Shown piece after piece: positions 44,860 to 57,600 of a stretch of 64,000 nt of DNA (the stretch's first letter is position 1; every line of letters begins with the position of its first letter). The notes beneath the pieces are model-generated. The model was not told the DNA's origin and made no database searches. It saw nothing but the letters and a program-made list of their open reading frames with translations. The position numbers and the translations under genes are program-made. Source of the DNA: Brienomyrus brachyistius (lineage: Eukaryota; Chordata; Actinopteri; Osteoglossiformes; Mormyridae); NCBI RefSeq assembly GCF_023856365.1, contig NC_064554.1, forward strand, positions 806,001 through 870,000, written 5' to 3'.

Positions 44860-47800
44860 TTTGTGTGACCCTCGGCCTCTGTGTGGCACCTGCGTGACTA
44901 ATGCTGTGAACAATGCCCTCCCTCAGCGCTGATGTCATCAAGCACTGTGCAAGCAGAGGAGGTGTGAAGCGCAGCACGCAGCACTGGCTGCCGGGGCCTG
45001 CTTTTCTGTCCTGGGCCTCCCCGAGAGCTGATAGAATTGTGATTGAACCCAGAGTGCCATGTGACTTCACTGACAGATGAGGAGACATAATAGACCCCAA
45101 TCAACTGAGGCGGCCTCAGCTTCAATTAATCAGCGAAATGGAACATGATGATCATAAAATCTAGAATATGTGAGGATCACTGTGCTGTTCAAAACAAACT
45201 TCAAAAACTCTCAGGTTTAGTTGCTAAAATGCCTCTGTAGCCGTCCATAAGCACTATCATACTGCCGTTTCCATAAGAACTGTCACGGGCGTAACCAGCA
45301 CTGCACAGGGCCCCCAAAATCCATCCTTGCGGGACCACCACTTGGCAAAAACTACCAAGAATAACCCCCTTTCCTGGGTTGGAAAATTCTATGTACCATG
45401 GAAGCTGTGTTTTTTCAGATGCAAAGTGCCAACCCAAGTAGGGGGCCCAAGGTGACATTTTGGCAAAGGCCCATAATTTCGACTAATTCCTTTTAAAAAT
45501 TAGTTAAGAATGTAATTCCCATTAAAGATTGAGGAATGAATAATAATGATTACTAGTGGTATAAGCAGAATCTCTCTGCTTCTCGGGAGTCTGTAGGCCT
45601 CTCATCAAGTTTGCTCTGGAAAGTCATCCTGTTCGTGCTACCTCTGGTCACCATGGGTGACCAGACACCCATGACCGTGTGTGCATACTCTCACGCTCCA
45701 TCTCCCAGGACTGGTACGGCTTGTTGGTGGACTTTACCCTGCACGCGTGCCTGTGTGATGGTGAGGTGTGCAGTCCGGCTCCAACGCGAGTTCCGGGTCC
45801 TGTCTGACGTGCCAAGAATCACTGTGGACATGGTGGCCGGCTCGAGTTACCACCTCAGCTTGGGGAAGCGTCACCGATGGCACTACAGATGCATCAGAGG
45901 GTCATTTTGACGTTCACTACATCCCAAACATGGCTGCAGATTTTCAGAGGCTCTGCCTTCCTGAGCACGGCTTGCCTGCGTGGGCTGGATCCTCTGCAGA
46001 GCTAAGCAGGGAGCACCATTCTCCAGATGAGTGATGCATCTGTTTGCCAATTCCTGTGTTCAAATACTTGATTCTGGCACAAACCTCCAATATTCTGGTT
46101 TGTTCAATGATGCCGATGCATTTCCAAACCATGCTTTTCCCAAGTGACAGCTTCAGTCATCTTGGTGGCACAAGAAATGAAAATGAAGCAATGCTTCATT
46201 TGCCATTTGTATCCGCACCCCAGTGATCTCCACATGCTTTCTGCAAGTTGTATTCGAGGTGACAAACGAAGCAATGCTTTTTGCCTTTTGCACAAGTACA
46301 TCGGAATGCATCTTTTTGCATATCCCACTTTGCTCTCCTTTGAAACTCTCACACCCTTATATATGGCTGAGGAGCCTTGGGTCCAAGCACAAGGACACGT
46401 CACTTATCCTGCAACCTTGGAGCCAGTGTAGACCCCAGAGATCCTGAGGACCAAAGGGGGGGGGGGGGCCTTTAGCCTTTGAACTTGGACAAGAGTTTTG
46501 CTGAATAAGGGTAAAACGTGGATTTGAGGAATGCGGAGCCTCCACACTTACCTCAGTAGTCTGGGAGGGGCATTCTGGGTCAGCTATGCACCATGTCACT
46601 TTGAAACCACAATGTCAGTTTTTACAGCCCCCATGTACTTGCAATGGCACCCCCCCCCCTCCCGGCCCTAGGTTTCCTACCCAAAACAAACAAAAATGCT
46701 GTGTGGCCCCCTCCCTAAATCCGCTCTGTATTAGGTCTCCGCTGCTCCCTAAGCACTTCTGTTTTGTGGTTCTGTGCGTGAGCACGGTGGGTTAATGTCT
46801 CTGAGTGAGCGCACAAAGGCTGCCTTCAGCATTGCCAGCTCAACGGCAGAGCCAGCGGGGCAAAGGTAGCATGGGGGGCCACATGAAAGGGACGGGAAGG
46901 GAGAGAGGGCTTACATGATTTGGTTGGGGTTGGGGCAGACGCCGGAATGAGAAGCTGAGGGTGGGCATGGGAATGTGCCGGGATTCTTCAGACTCAGCAT
47001 CTCACTTGAGGTGATGAAGCAAGCCTTGCTAGGGGCATATTGTTTAGGCTGCGTGGAAGACAGGTGGGCAGGTATGAACCCAACCTCCTAGTCAGGCCAC
47101 ACTCTGTCCCGCCCCACCTGCGAATTCATCAAATATCCCGTCAGCCACTTTATGTGGGATGTGTGTGATATAATCACTGCCTGCACGCTCTCTCCCGGTG
47201 TGATGATAATTGTACGGAAGTGCCACCAAGGTCGTACGTGCTACAAGCTGGCTGCAGCTGCAGGCTCGCTGCCATCCCCAACACACACACATTTCAGCTA
47301 CTTCAGAAATATGGAACCTTAAGTACACTGAACTCCACAAACCCCAGATCTTGGCTCAGAGAGACCCTACCTGTACATTCATGATTTTAAAAATAATTTT
47401 CCAGTTGATATAAGGTTTGTATACTTTTTTGTCTATATGTATGCTTTTTGCATTTTTACATTGTGCTTAATGATTTTTTGAAAAAAAAAAGATTTAGGGA
47501 GAGGAGGTTGCTTAAGACTTAAATTTTAATTTGACACGAAGAGGAAATTGCCAAGTTCATACCCTCGCATATTTGACGTCATTTTGAAATGGTAACTGTC
47601 CTCTTTAAGGCAGTATAAGATTTAACAGAGTGGCATGTATAGTATGACAGAGATGCTTGACATATACAGAGGAGAAAGATCAATGTCCGGATAAAGAGGA
47701 TGTGAATATTTGTCTTAATGATAACGGAGGCAAAACATTTGCTTCAGTGCTTCTGTCTGCACAAGTCATTAACTGATGTTGGTGATTCTAAAATGCATGA

Positions 47801-48224
47801 AGAATTTTTTTGGGCTGCGGTTTACGTGTTTTGCTTTTCCCCAATAGGCCTTGTGTCACGTGGATTGTGGGGTGTTTTGGCACCAAGCTAAAAGCGTGTA
47901 ATATCTGGCCCCAGTTCCCCGGTGAGGTCCAGGCTGAACAAGCTCTGTGCTGTAATGCAGATCTGTGTGTGTGTGCCAGCGATCCCTGCTCCAGATGTGC
48001 AGGCGGCCCTCCAGCAGACGGCAGGTGCTGCTCCTGTGAATCAGTCCCTTTCTTTGCAGGGATATAAACACTTTTTAGAAGCTGTAGTACCTGGAGTTTC
48101 ACACGTGATCGCAGAAGCAGATCGCCCGGTAATTCTGGCTGTCCTTGGTATCCTGCTTAGCATGCTGCATGTTGGCTGACCCTGTGCTGTGACCCCCCCC
48201 CCCCACCACCAAAGCTATGGAAAG
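44860..48224. other. Unrecognised sequence
   Basis: It holds C and G runs (46459-46469, 46650) and a short A-run near 47480. The frames of 80-104 codons show no domain. Confidence 0.4.
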
Positions 48225-48319
48225 CAAGGTGGAGGTCAGCTAAGATAAGCGCTCCAATGTACCTGTACTTGGGCAAATGGCAAAAAGAGCATTATTATTA
48301 TTATTATCATTATTATTAT
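48225..48319 (+). mobile_element. SINE 3' tail fragment with (ATT)n
   Basis: CAATGTACCTGTACTTGGGC and AAATGG, then an (ATT)n run (48291-48319), match the tail region of the SINE at 52.27-52.53 kb (AACTGTACTTGTGCAAAT). Confidence 0.5.
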
Positions 48320-49084
48320 CCTTTTGACTTACAGCCCCAATGGTGACGCTGTCAGTCTTTTGCACCACTGAGTCTTTTTCCCAGGAGTTCCGTGAGGCTG
48401 ACCATAAAGGGGCAGGTTCATATCCAAATCAAATAACATTCCCATTGGCCCTGACCTCTTTCATGCTGGAGGAAAGGAAAAACTACAGTAAGATCAGAAA
48501 TTTAAAAAAGTTTTTTTTGGACCTCCGAATAACCAGAATATTGCATTATAATTTTTTAAATGTGGAATTATTAATAATTGGAAAAAACTTTCTCCACTGA
48601 TGAAAGTGAGGCTTCTCCTTCAGTTAAAAATATGCAAATCTTAATGCCTATTTTTATGTGACTCTCTGGTATCTCGTTTCTGAGCCTCCCCTTCTGTCTT
48701 ATGCTAAAATGGATTTAATTTCAGCTGACAAACCCCCTGATGTCGGGATGTGGCGTGTTGCAGTGATGTCCTCCTCTGGGACGTGTCCTGTATGTGTTGT
48801 TGTGAGTGAGCAGGATGATGATGATGGTGATGATGATGAAGAACAGCTCCCTTCCCCGCAGGAAAGAGTACGCATGAGTTCACAGTTTGCCGAGGCACAC
48901 TGGTGCCCTGTATGGCATGTGTGCGCTAAGTGGGCTTTGCCCCTCCGTGTAACATGTACATTTTGGCTCAGAAATGCTTTAATGAAAGAAGAAAAGTTTT
49001 TCATGCAGCTCTTGCGAATTTTGGGCTCCTCGTGAATCCATCCGACTCAACTGTCCCAGATCCTCACAAGCAGGGAGCCCACTA
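48320..49084. other. Unrecognised sequence
   Basis: A GATGAT-rich patch near 48815-48840 encodes a short acidic run in one frame. There is no support for a gene. Confidence 0.4.
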
Positions 49085-50268
49085 GGGGCATGGATACCCT
49101 GGCAAAATCAGGGGGCCCAGCATTTCACAGGGGCCACAATAGGGGTATGGATACCCTGGCAGATGCAGGGGGCCCAGCACTTTACAGGGGCCACAGTAGG
49201 GGCATGGATAACCTGGCAAATTCAGTGGGCCCAGCACTTCACAGGGGCCACAATAGGGGCATGGATACCCTGGCAAATTCAGGGGGCCCAGCACTTTAAA
49301 GGGGCCACAGTAGGGGTATGGATACCCTGGCAAATTCAGGGGGCCCAGCATTTTACAGGGGCCACTGTCAGGGCATGGATACACTGGCAAATTCAGGGGC
49401 CCAAGCACTTTACAGGGGCCACTGTAGGGGCATGGATACCCTGGCAGATTCAGGGGCCAGCACTTTACAGGGGCCACAGTAGGGGCATAGGTACCCTGGC
49501 AGAGTCAGGGGGGCCAGCACTTTACAGGGGCCACTGTAGGGGCATGAATACCTCGGCAGATGCAGGGGGCCCAGCACTTTACAGGGGCCACAGTAGGGGC
49601 ATGGATAGCCTGGCAGGTTCAGGGGGCAGCACTTTACAGGGGCAACAGTAGGTGTATGGATACCCTGGCAGATTTAGGGGCCAGCACTTTACAGGGGCCA
49701 CAGTAGGGGCATAGGTACCCTGGCAGAGTCAGGGGGCCCAGCACTTTACAGGGGCCACTGTAGGGGCATGAATACCTTGGCAGATGCAGGGGGCCCAGCA
49801 CTTTACAGGGACCACTGTCAGGGCATGGATTCACTGGCAAATTCAAGGGCCAGCACTTTACAGGGGCCACAGTAGGGGCATAGGTACCCTGGCAGAGTCA
49901 GGAGGCCCAGCACTTTACAGGGACCACTTTAGGAGCATGAATACCTTGGCAGATGCAGGGGACCCAGCACTTTACAGGGACCACTGTCAGGGCATGGATT
50001 CACTGGCAAATTCAAGGGCCAGCACTTTACAGGGACCACAGTAGGGGCATAGGTACCCTGGCAGAGTCAGGAGGCCCAGCACTTTACAGGGACCACTTTA
50101 GGAGCATGAATATCCCGGCAGATTCAGGGGCCAGCACTTTACAGGGGCCACAGTAAGGGTATGGATACCCTAGCAAATTCAGGGGACCAGCACTTTACAG
50201 GGGCCACAGTAGTGGCATGGATACCCTGGCACATTCAGGGGGCCGAGCAATTTACAGGGGCTCCCAGA
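49085..50268. repeat. 57-bp minisatellite, about 21 units, 169-bp higher-order period
   Basis: Each unit has GGGGCATGGATACCCTGGCA, then CAGGGGGCCCAGCACTTTAC and AGGGGCCACAGTA. Units start near 49088 and then every 54-58 bp. From 49709 three distinguishable unit types (CATAGGT, CATGAAT, CATGGATTC) recur as a block at 49709, 49878 and 50047, a 169-bp step. The open frames across it are by-products. Confidence 0.92.
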
Positions 50269-50918
50269 AAATGGGCACTCATTTAAGTTATGATAATTTT
50301 CTGTTGACTATCAGCCCTTAGAGACAATTATGACGCAATGTGGTACTTCAAAGACACACTGGTGATCATGGAGATTCGCAGGATATGCACTTCAGATAAA
50401 ATCTTCCTATCAAGTCTGGATGTCTTCATGGAGGCAGAATGAAACGTCTCCATCCACAATCCCATTCGCCAGCCACTAACCGTAAACCGAGCCATTCTTA
50501 GCTTGGCCACCAATCGACAGCTACTGAGAGGCGGGAACTGACCAGGCACACCCGCTGGCACCATAAGCTATGGATGATGAGCTGTCACTCAAAAAATGTC
50601 TGTGGCCTATACGGATTCTGCCATTGGTCAGGACCAACCCTTGCTGTCAGTCACACACTACCATCTCAGAATCCACACATATTTATATGGGTCACTAGGT
50701 GTGTCTGTCAGAACTGTGCTGATTGACGCATATTGTGGTTATGAAAATGGGACACAGCTGGCCCTTTCTGCTAGATAAATGAATGATTTGGTTAAGCTCT
50801 CTCACCCCACCGGATCCCAGCAGTACAGTCCAAACATATCGATTAAGATATATGAATGTATACTAGTGTTTAGCACACAGGCTCTCATCAGTATCTCAAC
50901 CAACTGTTACACATGCGT
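50269..50918. other. Unrecognised sequence
   Basis: No gene or repeat recognised. Confidence 0.4.
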
Positions 50919-51256
50919 TTATTTTCCTCTTTCTCATCCAAATTTTCTTTTTATTTCTGTTTTCTCTTCTATTCTTTTTATGTCCCTTTCTGTCCCTCCC
51001 TCATTACTCTCTTGTCTCTCCCCATATCTATCCTTTTTCCCCATTCTTCTCCTTCTTCTTCCTTACCTCTTTTCCTCTCTCCCTCTTACTTTCCCTCATT
51101 CTCCCTCTCACTTTCCTTCTGTTGCCCTCTCATTCCCTGTTCCTTGCTCTGTCCCCCTCTCTTTCTCTCTTGCTCTCTCCCTTTCTCCTTCTCTCTCTCC
51201 CTCTCCCTTGCTCTCTCCCTTTCTCCTTCTCTCTCTCCCTCTCTCTTGCCCGCTCA
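50919..51256. repeat. Long pyrimidine-rich tract (~340 bp)
   Basis: Nearly all C and T on the plus strand, with irregular TCTC/CCCT/TTCT units that become regular CTCTCTCCCT-type repeats near 51170-51246. It yields spurious Ser/Leu/Pro-rich frames. Confidence 0.9.
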
Positions 51257-52270
51257 CGCACACTCCTGCCGGCTGCTTCAGCTGTGAGCCTTTCCGTGAC
51301 TAGCTGTCATTAATCTTCGCTCTCCAGGGGCAGGGTCTTGATGGCATGCCAGTGAAACGTTTGGGGGAAGCCAGAAAGAAAAAAAAAAAAAACCTTTTCC
51401 TGAAACAGTGTGGCTTTTCTTGTTCCTGAACGCGGCGTGGCTCACACCTCATAGAAGCCTGGGGCTAGACTGCAGAACAAAGGCCCCTGGAAGCGGCGGA
51501 GCGCTGCCACGTAAATACTACGTCCCTGAAGCTCTGTGTACGGCTGGGCCCCATCACGGCGGCTCAGGCCCATAACTCGTCGTCATCACTTCACCAATGA
51601 TGTGTAGGTTTAGCTGTCTCTCTTGACTGTTCGCCAGTCCATTATGTTACCTGTCCTGCTCCTCAACCGGGGACATGGCGCTCCATCTTAACCTGCTATT
51701 GGTTAAACGACTGTTTAACCAGGCCATGATTAACCTTTGATGCCACGAGTGCTGTTGATTTTTAATTGGGGCCCGATTCCGCCTGTGTGCCTCCTTGTGT
51801 TTCGCCTTCACTGTAATCCCTTCAGCGTGCGGCTTGGAGCAAACAGGAGTTTGCTAATCCGTATCCACGCTGGATAAGGTGTTAATGTATGGGCGTGGCC
51901 TGTTTCGCTAGAGGAGTGCAATATGAGGCTTCGTTAAGGAGGTCAGTGAGGTCGTGCTGGTGTGTCTGTGGTTTGTTTTGTTTTGCTTATTTTTTTTAAT
52001 GAAAACACTAATGATGTCAGCATTAAGAGGGAAAGGGTAACCCCGAGGCCATCGGAGATGCTTGGAAATGATTCGATGAGGTGTGGACTACAGTCTGTAC
52101 ACGATCAAAAATGTGAGCTTTATTCCCAGTCTACCAGAGCATTCTTCTGCAATAGGTGGCATGAGTGAGTTTCTGTAAAGGGCCCATCATCCATCGCTGA
52201 TTCCCTTCCTGAGGCGAGTGACATTGCCCAGCCGGTGGCTAAGCATGTGCCTCATTCTCTGACGCTGGAT
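51257..52270. other. Unrecognised sequence
   Basis: Moderately GC-rich around 51.4-51.6 kb. No gene recognised. Confidence 0.4.
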
Positions 52271-52533
52271 GTGGTGGGGTGCGGCACAGTGGGTTAAGCC
52301 TCTGTGCTTGTGACCAGAAGGTCGCCAGTTCAGATAGCCTGTCTATTGGGCCCTTGATCAAGGCTCCAATCCCCCAAAATGCCCCAGGAAAAATGGCTGT
52401 GCCCCCAAGATTCATTCTCAACTGTATATATATGTGTCTGTATCTCAAAATATAGCATGACTGGATGTGAAAAAAATCATTCCAAGGTAACTGTACTTGT
52501 GCAAATCACAAATAAAGCATCATTTCATTTCAA
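52271..52533 (+). mobile_element. tRNA-SINE, diverged copy
   Basis: Head GCGGCACAGTGGGTTAAGCC with a degenerate box B (CCAGTTCAGAT), body CCTTGATCAAGGCTCCAATC and CAACTGTATATATATGTG, and 3' region AACTGTACTTGTGCAAATC then AATAAAGCATC. The order head, body, AT-rich tail is SINE-like. Confidence 0.65.
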
Positions 52534-53494
52534 TGTCATTCAAGCACTTTCCCACCCTCCCCCCTGGCAAGCAGAGTGTCCAGGTTGAGAATGTTCTGGG
52601 TCAGGCTGAGATGTTGCTGCCATCTGGACCTTGTATCATGTTGGTCCTTGCTGGAATGGACCTTGCACCCCCGGTGGTGTTACATGCCAGGCAATTGCGA
52701 AAATCAGGGTGATGAAAAGTCCGTTCATGATCAGAGATTCCCAGTTTTCCCATCAGTGGACTGAATGATCTTAAAATGTGAAATAATGTGCAGGTTAGCC
52801 TCCAACCGCTACACCACATTGACAGTCTCGCTCTTCCTGCTCAGTGGCTGCGTGTGATGTGGGATTTTGAAGTATATGAAACATTCCAGAAAATCCCAGA
52901 TCATTCAGTTGAAGGATTCTGACTATTGAATCAATGCCGTGTGAGTCATTAACAGCATACAGACAGAGATACATGGACGCAGTTCGGGACGTTGACGTCA
53001 AGTCACGGGTGTTCGGTACACACCTAAATTAGGTAAATTCCTTTAAATATGGTCTCTTTAATTTAAAAATACTGTGGTATTCTTCAGGTTAGACTCATTG
53101 TGTTGGAATAGTGACAGAAACAGGCAGGTTTTTAAACAGTCTAAGAAAAACAGATCCCCCCAAGGTGGAGTCTCTGATTGGTGTGGCATTGCTACATCCT
53201 GCCCTCTCTCCTCTGACCACTCGTGGCCAATTGGAGGTGAACCGCCTGGCCGTTACGTCACTCCAGCAGCTACTCAGAGCACAGCCCTGCGTTCCCCGTG
53301 TGATCTGTCAGAAGGGGACTCTGGACTTTGTTTCTCCACAGAGTCCAGCTTGATAGGCACATGCTGAGATAGCCTGTGTCACAGGTCCAGGTCGGGTTCT
53401 GAGGGTTGCTTTAAAGAAAACAATGAGTTTCTGTTGCTATAAATACAATGACGTGTCAGGGTGGGGTCGCGTATCTGCATAGGTTACGTATATA
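52534..53494. other. Unrecognised sequence
   Basis: No gene or repeat recognised. Confidence 0.4.
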
Positions 53495-53625
53495 TTACAT
53501 CATGGGGACCAAATGTCCCCACATCATGATAAAATCCTGGTATTTTGACATTGTGGCGACCATGGTTGCGGTCCCCACGAGGAATAACTTGATTTTATAA
53601 AAATTTGTAACTTTGTTCAAAGTCT
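53495..53625 (+). repeat. GGTCCCCA-type repeat, fragment
   Basis: GGGGACCAAATGTCCCCACA, GATAAAATCCTGGTATTTTG, GCGGTCCCCACGAGG and GATTTTATAAAAATTTGTAA match the module at 2783-2890. Confidence 0.65.
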
Positions 53626-54669
53626 GCGTGATTTTTTCATCCTTTTATCCTAGTTGAATATATTTGATCCCTGGGCTGAATACCCTCCCCATACATGCTC
53701 ATACAAACTGCCCTCTATTTGATGTGCCCCACATGCCAAACCATGGGGGGGGTTCCCTGATTGAAGAGGATATAGGAGAGACATTTCCGCTTCCCATCGA
53801 GTCCACAGCCAGAGTGGAGATACGGATCTTTCCGGGCTTTTAGCCTGCTGAGGCTCATGCTGTCGCTCGTCATACTGAAGGAGCACGTACAACCCCCCCG
53901 CCCCCCCAATATGAAACAACCTTGCATGGTCTGCTCAGTCTCAGGACTATTTTATACATTTTCCACAAATTGTGTGTGCAGCATGTGTGCTGCATGTTTG
54001 GATTTATGCCTCATTTTTAAAATGCAATTCTGCTTCTGAAGCTATCCCAGTTACTGCATTTGTTGCCATTGAAAACAACTTCCAGCGCAAATTCAGACTT
54101 ACCTCCCACCCCTTTGTCCCACCAGGTTGCCAGTCAGTCACTACTCCGGGGGGAGGAATTGCTCTTTAAATTGTTTCAGGCCTCGCAAATGAACCCACAT
54201 CAATGTCTAATAATACCCTTGGTCAGAGGTGACCGGTCGTATCCGCATAGGGCCGGTGTGTGCAGGTTTTTGCGATATCCTGTAAGTGAGCTCTTCAACC
54301 TCAGCTGTGAGCACTCTTCCCCCAATCAGTCCTCTAATTAGTAATCTAATTAGGGAGTCACTGCGAAAATAGTGCATACACAATGGCCCTTTCTGGATAA
54401 CAATGGTCAGCTCTCCCTGTGGCACATTGTGAGTGATGGTTGCATGCTGCTTGAGACATACTGAACCACAGGTGCATAGGTACCGATCCCCAACTGGGGC
54501 ACCATTTTGTATTCCTTAGTATGTTCAATCACATCATGTTATATTTCTGCATGAGGGACTCCCAGACCTCTAGACAGCCTAGCTAATGGCAAATCCTTTA
54601 TTTATACAGCTACACTGGAGTGGATCTCTTTCTCTACCACATGCTGCTCTCCATAACTTTGGTGGGGGG
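53626..54669. other. Unrecognised sequence
   Basis: No gene or repeat recognised. Confidence 0.4.
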
Positions 54670-54825
54670 GGGGTCACAGAACAAGGTCAGCCAACACACA
54701 ATGCCCCTGCAGCAGGGGTGTTAAGGGCCTTGCTAAGGGCCCATGGACATGTGACTGTTCTGCCGAGGGTGGGGCTCAAACCAACAACCTTCTAATCACA
54801 GGCACAGAGCCACACACTGCCCCCT
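54670..54825 (-). mobile_element. tRNA-SINE fragment, minus strand
   Basis: The minus strand reads GTGTGTGGCTCTGTGCCTGT, box B-like GGTTTGAGCCC (54772-54782) and then GGCCCTTAGCAAGGCCCTTA. The tail is missing. Confidence 0.65.
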
Positions 54826-57492
54826 TAAGCTAAAACCTAGTCATATCAGCAGCCTGTCGGCAGCCTCCCCTGTCTTAGCAGAAATGCGTTTCATAAGTGT
54901 AGATAATTCTTTCTCCGAAATCACAGGCTTGTCTCTCTCTGCTCCTCTGCTGCAGATCATTCCGAACAGAATTTAGCCGGTGTTGCTAGCCAGGAACGTA
55001 AATGTGGAACAGCATAAATAATTAATCTCTAATTTTCACTTCATATCGAGCAGAGTGCAGAGGTGTTGTACGCTCTCGAGTTATGCCGAAACCAGCTGAC
55101 TGGCATGATTAGCTATGTTTTATGAAGCACATTGATTAGCTGAAAGTGAAAGACTTCATTGTTTTGCAGTGTGTGTACTTGTTTCTTCTATTGGTTGGCG
55201 TTCGGTAAAGACGAAAAAGGTATGCTTTACATTTTGTACTTTCTGTTTTGGTTTTCAGCCTGTTGGGATCACAGTGATGAAACCCAAAACAGTAAAAGTG
55301 AATACGGTAGGTGGGATGCACAAAGAGGAGTTTATCCATTAATAAAGATCATTGGTCACTCCCTCTAGCCACCATGGACCACCGCCATGCCCTCTGACCT
55401 CCATGCTTCTAAGGCAACCAGTAGACCTCAGAATTGAATCTCTGAAGTGGACAGTCAGGAGCAGAGCAGCCTGCAATGTGATCATCAGACATGCTGGCTT
55501 AGAGATCACCTGGCTTTTGAAGAGTGGCGAGTATTTCTACACGGAAACTGATGGTCACAGAATGCATGGAGCAGACAGGTCCTGTGCAGGTAACTGTCCG
55601 GGATGCACATTGGTGACCGATATGCTGTTGCATCAGACTTTGGTAGTGATGTATGTCTGGTACAGAGTGAAGCCCCTCAATGGGCATGTTGAGTTGAACA
55701 GCGGCGCATGGCGAGCACATGCAGCGGGAGCTGGGATCTAGGGAGTGCAACAAAAGGAGCTGTCTGATTTGTCACATGGCTTTTGCTGTCAGTTTGTCAC
55801 GGAGGGTGATGTGAAATGAAAGGAAGCTTTTTTGCCTTCTGCACAAGTACTAGTAGTTATACCAGTACCAGTAGTGGTACATGTGCTTGTACTTGTACCA
55901 GTACTGGTACTGGTACTGGTACTTTTACAAATCTATTAAGCACTCCAAATAAGGTGCATGCCTCTGGTGTAAGTACAACAGGCTAGCCTGCAGTGTGGAC
56001 CACTGAATTCATGGATACATGCACTACCTGGATTCATGGATACAATCTACCTGGATGACTGTCCACCACCCTTCGCCATGCCTTCTGTTGTTTCCTTTTT
56101 GGTTTATTTGCAGCCTCTTTCCTCATAAGTGATTAGTATGTGTATCTTCTCCTGCAAGTGACAGCAGAGCACTGTAGTTTCAATGCCCCAAGGCTTGTGG
56201 GAACGTGATCTCCTCTGCTCTTGGCATCATAGTGACACACTGGTCTGGAGATGGATGTAACTGAGTGATACGTTTTTAACAAAATTCTGTCTGCCAGAGG
56301 AACGGAATGGCCTGAACCTGACGCCTAACCCTAACCATAAATATATCCCAAGTCAAAATCCTATTCATCCGAAATAACAATGACCATGAAATCCAGGGAA
56401 ACTGACAAGTAAATCTTTGTTTGTTTATGTGATTGTTTTGTTTGGCTAGGACCCATCCTTTGTTTTAGCACAAGTGCTGCACTGTTTGTTCTGTTAACCT
56501 CACAGCTCTCCGCTTCCTGTCACTCTTTCATAGTTAATTGTTTTCAAACCGATTCTCGGCTGTGGCTTTGCAGTAACGCACCCGTTCCACAGCCACTGAT
56601 TCCCCCACGCGTCGTTTACGCAACACGCGGAATGCCGGAGAGCAGGAATGCTGCTCAGCGCCTTGGGGTCAGGAATTCTTCCCGAACGTGGCGTCAGTGG
56701 AGGCAAGGCCTGCAGGGGAACGTCACCACGAGGAGCGGTGCCGCCCCCCCCACAGCCCTCCTGGCCCCATCATGTTCGGCTGCCTGACGGACATCTGCTG
56801 ACAGATTGGTTTCATGCAGCGTTCTGCTCCAAGAAATGCCTAGTAACTTTCTGGTTTGCTTGAACCTGCCCGTACCCCGTACCTGTCTTATGAGGAAAGC
56901 TGTGGTGACCACACCCCATGGTAGGGGTGTAGCAAGCGGTCACCACAGGCGCGGTCCAGCCTGTGCCAATAAACAGAATATTTTCACCTTCTATGGTGTG
57001 AGGCGACATTGCTGATAAATGGTCCAATGCGATGACCATGATCGCTTTGATTCCTTCCTCTTACCCATCCAGATTTATGGTGTTTAGCCTGGTCCTCAGC
57101 CACTGCCACAGGAAGTCAGTCCTGCCAGGAGGTGGTCTGGGTAAGAATGGTTATGATGCTGCCTCTGAATCTGAAAATCACACACATGATTCCTGGGGGC
57201 TCTGCCATAAACTTCTTTGAAGAAAAGTAATGGTCCTTTTGGTTCTTTTTTATCTGTAATTAAATTTCATGTGTATTTTTGCAAGAGTATACATTCTAAA
57301 AGGGATTGTTCCTCATCCTGCTAAAGGATACAGCCGGTGTCAGCATGGCATATAAAGATTATTGCCATGCAGCGGGGGAGCTGAGATCCAGGGGAAGAGG
57401 AGACTTTTTGTTTTTCTAAGGCGCTAAGTGAGAGAAATGGTTCTCCGACCGGTGACTGAGCCATGGACTTGAGCACGCCTTGATATTGTGGG
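54826..57492. other. Unrecognised sequence
   Basis: It includes a GGTACT-rich patch (55850-55925) and a CpG-richer patch near 56.58-56.76 kb. No gene recognised. Confidence 0.4.
55850..55925. repeat. (GGTACT)n-like short repeat
   Basis: GTACTGGTACTGGTACTGGT with flanking ACCAGTACCAGTAGTGGTAC, so the patch is both repetitive and partly self-complementary. Confidence 0.8.
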
Positions 57493-57600
57493 GGCGGAGG
57501 ACAATGGGCCCCTTTCAGAGCTGTCACTGGCGTTGCCGCACCTCCGCCAGGGCATGGGTTGGCGGGGAGGACAATGGGCATTGTTCGGAGCGGTAGGAGA
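57493..57600. other. Duplicated GGCGG...GGACAATGGGC segment
   Basis: GGACAATGGGC occurs at 57499 and 57569, each preceded by a GGCGG-rich word. The second is the palindrome ACAATGGGCATTGT (57571-57584). No gene is assigned. Confidence 0.5.

Noticed and set aside
45611..45910. 99-codon frame with a hydrophobic start
   Set aside because: No recognisable domain, and the downstream part reads as random coding of GC-rich DNA.
49082..50156. Possible CRISPR array (regular repeats at 49.1-50.3 kb)
   Set aside because: The repeats are directly tandem, with no unique spacers, in a vertebrate genome; it is a minisatellite.
50779..51303. 174-codon Ser/Leu/Pro-rich frame
   Set aside because: It is a translation of the pyrimidine tract.
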